From Pseudomonadota bacterium (lineage in GTDB: Bacteria > Pseudomonadota > Alphaproteobacteria > Parvibaculales > Parvibaculaceae): a stretch of 5,634 nt of DNA. The position numbers and the translations under genes are program-made. The first letter of the stretch is position 1; each line of letters starts with the position of its first letter. The DNA lies in the NCBI GenBank assembly GCA_021780275.1, contig JAJXZC010000148.1, positions 1-5,634 of the forward strand, in the 5' to 3' direction. Shown piece by piece: positions 5,033-5,634 of this stretch. The notes under the pieces were generated by a model. The model was not told where the DNA came from, searched no databases, and saw nothing but the letters and a program-made list of their open reading frames with translations.

Positions 5033-5634
5033 GCCAGACACTTTTGAGCCCGGAAGAGTTGGAAGCCGCGCTGCGCAAGGTCGGCGCCGAGCGCTATCAC
5101 AACAAGCACCGCTTTCACGCCCGCCAGTACAGTGGCAAGTGCAGCTATGAAGAAATTCAGGCCTGGGCGCTCAATCGTTATTATTATCAATCGATGATCC
5201 CAATCAAAGACGCGATCGTGCTGACGCGCCTGACCGATGCCGAGGACCGCCGGCAATGGCGCAAACGTATCGAGGATCACGACGGGCTGAAGCCCGGCGA
5301 CGGCGGCATCGAGCGCTGGCTGAAGCTCACTGACAGTCTCGGCTTCCCGCGCGATTATGTGGAATCGACCGCCGGAATTCTGCCGGCGACGCGCTTTGCA
5401 GTCGATGCCTATGTCGCTTTTGTCCGCGACAGAAGCCCGGTTGAGGCGGTGGCCTCTTCGCTGACCGAACTGTTCTCGCCAACCATTATCGGCGAACGCA
5501 TGTCCGGCATGCTGGCCAATTACGATTATGTCAGCAAGGACACGCTGGCCTATTTCTCCTACCGGCCGACGCAGGCGAAGCGCGATGCCGATTGGGCGCT
5601 CGAATTCGTCAAGACACAGGCTAAGACGGTCGAG
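5029..5634 (+). CDS. pqqC: Pyrroloquinoline-quinone synthase PqqC (3' end outside window)
   Basis: PqqC catalyses the last step of PQQ formation, a cofactor-free ring closure and multi-electron oxidation by O2 in the cytosol. The 202 codons present are open to the window edge; full PqqC is about 235-260 residues. Numbering runs in register with the Klebsiella enzyme without gaps, and these active-site positions are kept: Y23, H24, R50, Q54, K60, R80, H84, Y175 and R179. The exception is position 154, a histidine in Klebsiella and an isoleucine here (F149-SPTII-G155). SSLTELFSPTI (143-153) and RFAVDAY (122-128) are strong family signatures. In Methylobacterium pqqC is fused to pqqD; the window ends before that can be seen. 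The start is set by ATGA overlap with pqqB and a GGAGG site. Confidence 0.96.
   Translation, partial: MSQTLLSPEELEAALRKVGAERYHNKHRFHARQYSGKCSYEEIQAWALNRYYYQSMIPIKDAIVLTRLTDAEDRRQWRKRIEDHDGLKPGDGGIERWLKLTDSLGFPRDYVESTAGILPATRFAVDAYVAFVRDRSPVEAVASSLTELFSPTIIGERMSGMLANYDYVSKDTLAYFSYRPTQAKRDADWALEFVKTQAKTVE

Noticed and set aside
1..5634. tRNA, rRNA, CRISPR array, transposase or phage genes
   Set aside because: No regularly spaced repeats, cloverleaf-like stems or transposase motifs were seen; nearly all bases are explained by the genes listed.

Overview
The window reads as ordinary, mostly GC-rich alphaproteobacterial chromosome, most likely from the Hyphomicrobiales (Rhizobiales) and plausibly a methylotrophic Beijerinckiaceae- or Methylobacterium-like lineage. 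The reasons are the gene order trpA, accD, folC, which is typical of Rhizobiales; an AccD with a degenerate zinc ribbon as in rhizobial AccD; and a pqqABC cluster whose PqqA peptide carries the VCVGMEVTSYESAEI core known from Methylobacterium. The genus is an inference from recalled sequences, not a database match.

Layout: (1) 1-537, plus strand, the C-terminal two thirds of trpA (tryptophan synthase alpha), cut by the window edge. (2) 529-1382, minus strand, two small exported proteins of unknown function: a lipoprotein (978-1382) followed by a Sec-type secreted protein (529-978), joined by a TGATG stop/start overlap. They are AT-richer than their surroundings and run against the trpA-accD direction, so they look like an insertion into a conserved operon. 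(3) 1383-1515, a 133-bp divergent intergenic region. (4) 1516-2394 accD and 2391-3734 folC, overlapping by ATGA: acetyl-CoA carboxylase carboxyltransferase beta subunit and dihydrofolate/folylpolyglutamate synthase. (5) 3735-4004, 270 bp without a gene, holding a cluster of three hairpins just after folC and then a pqqA leader. (6) 4005-5634, pqqA (25 residues), pqqB (TTG start) and pqqC (ATGA overlap with pqqB, truncated by the window end).

How the genes work together: accD and folC are housekeeping genes for fatty acid and folate synthesis. The pqq genes make pyrroloquinoline quinone, the cofactor of periplasmic methanol, alcohol and glucose dehydrogenases: PqqA is the Glu/Tyr precursor peptide, PqqB acts on the intermediate, and PqqC performs the final oxidation. 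I see no wholly new system. The parts least explained by known biology are the small exported-protein pair at 529-1382, the hairpin cluster at 3743-3826, and an isoleucine in PqqC where the Klebsiella enzyme has active-site His154.
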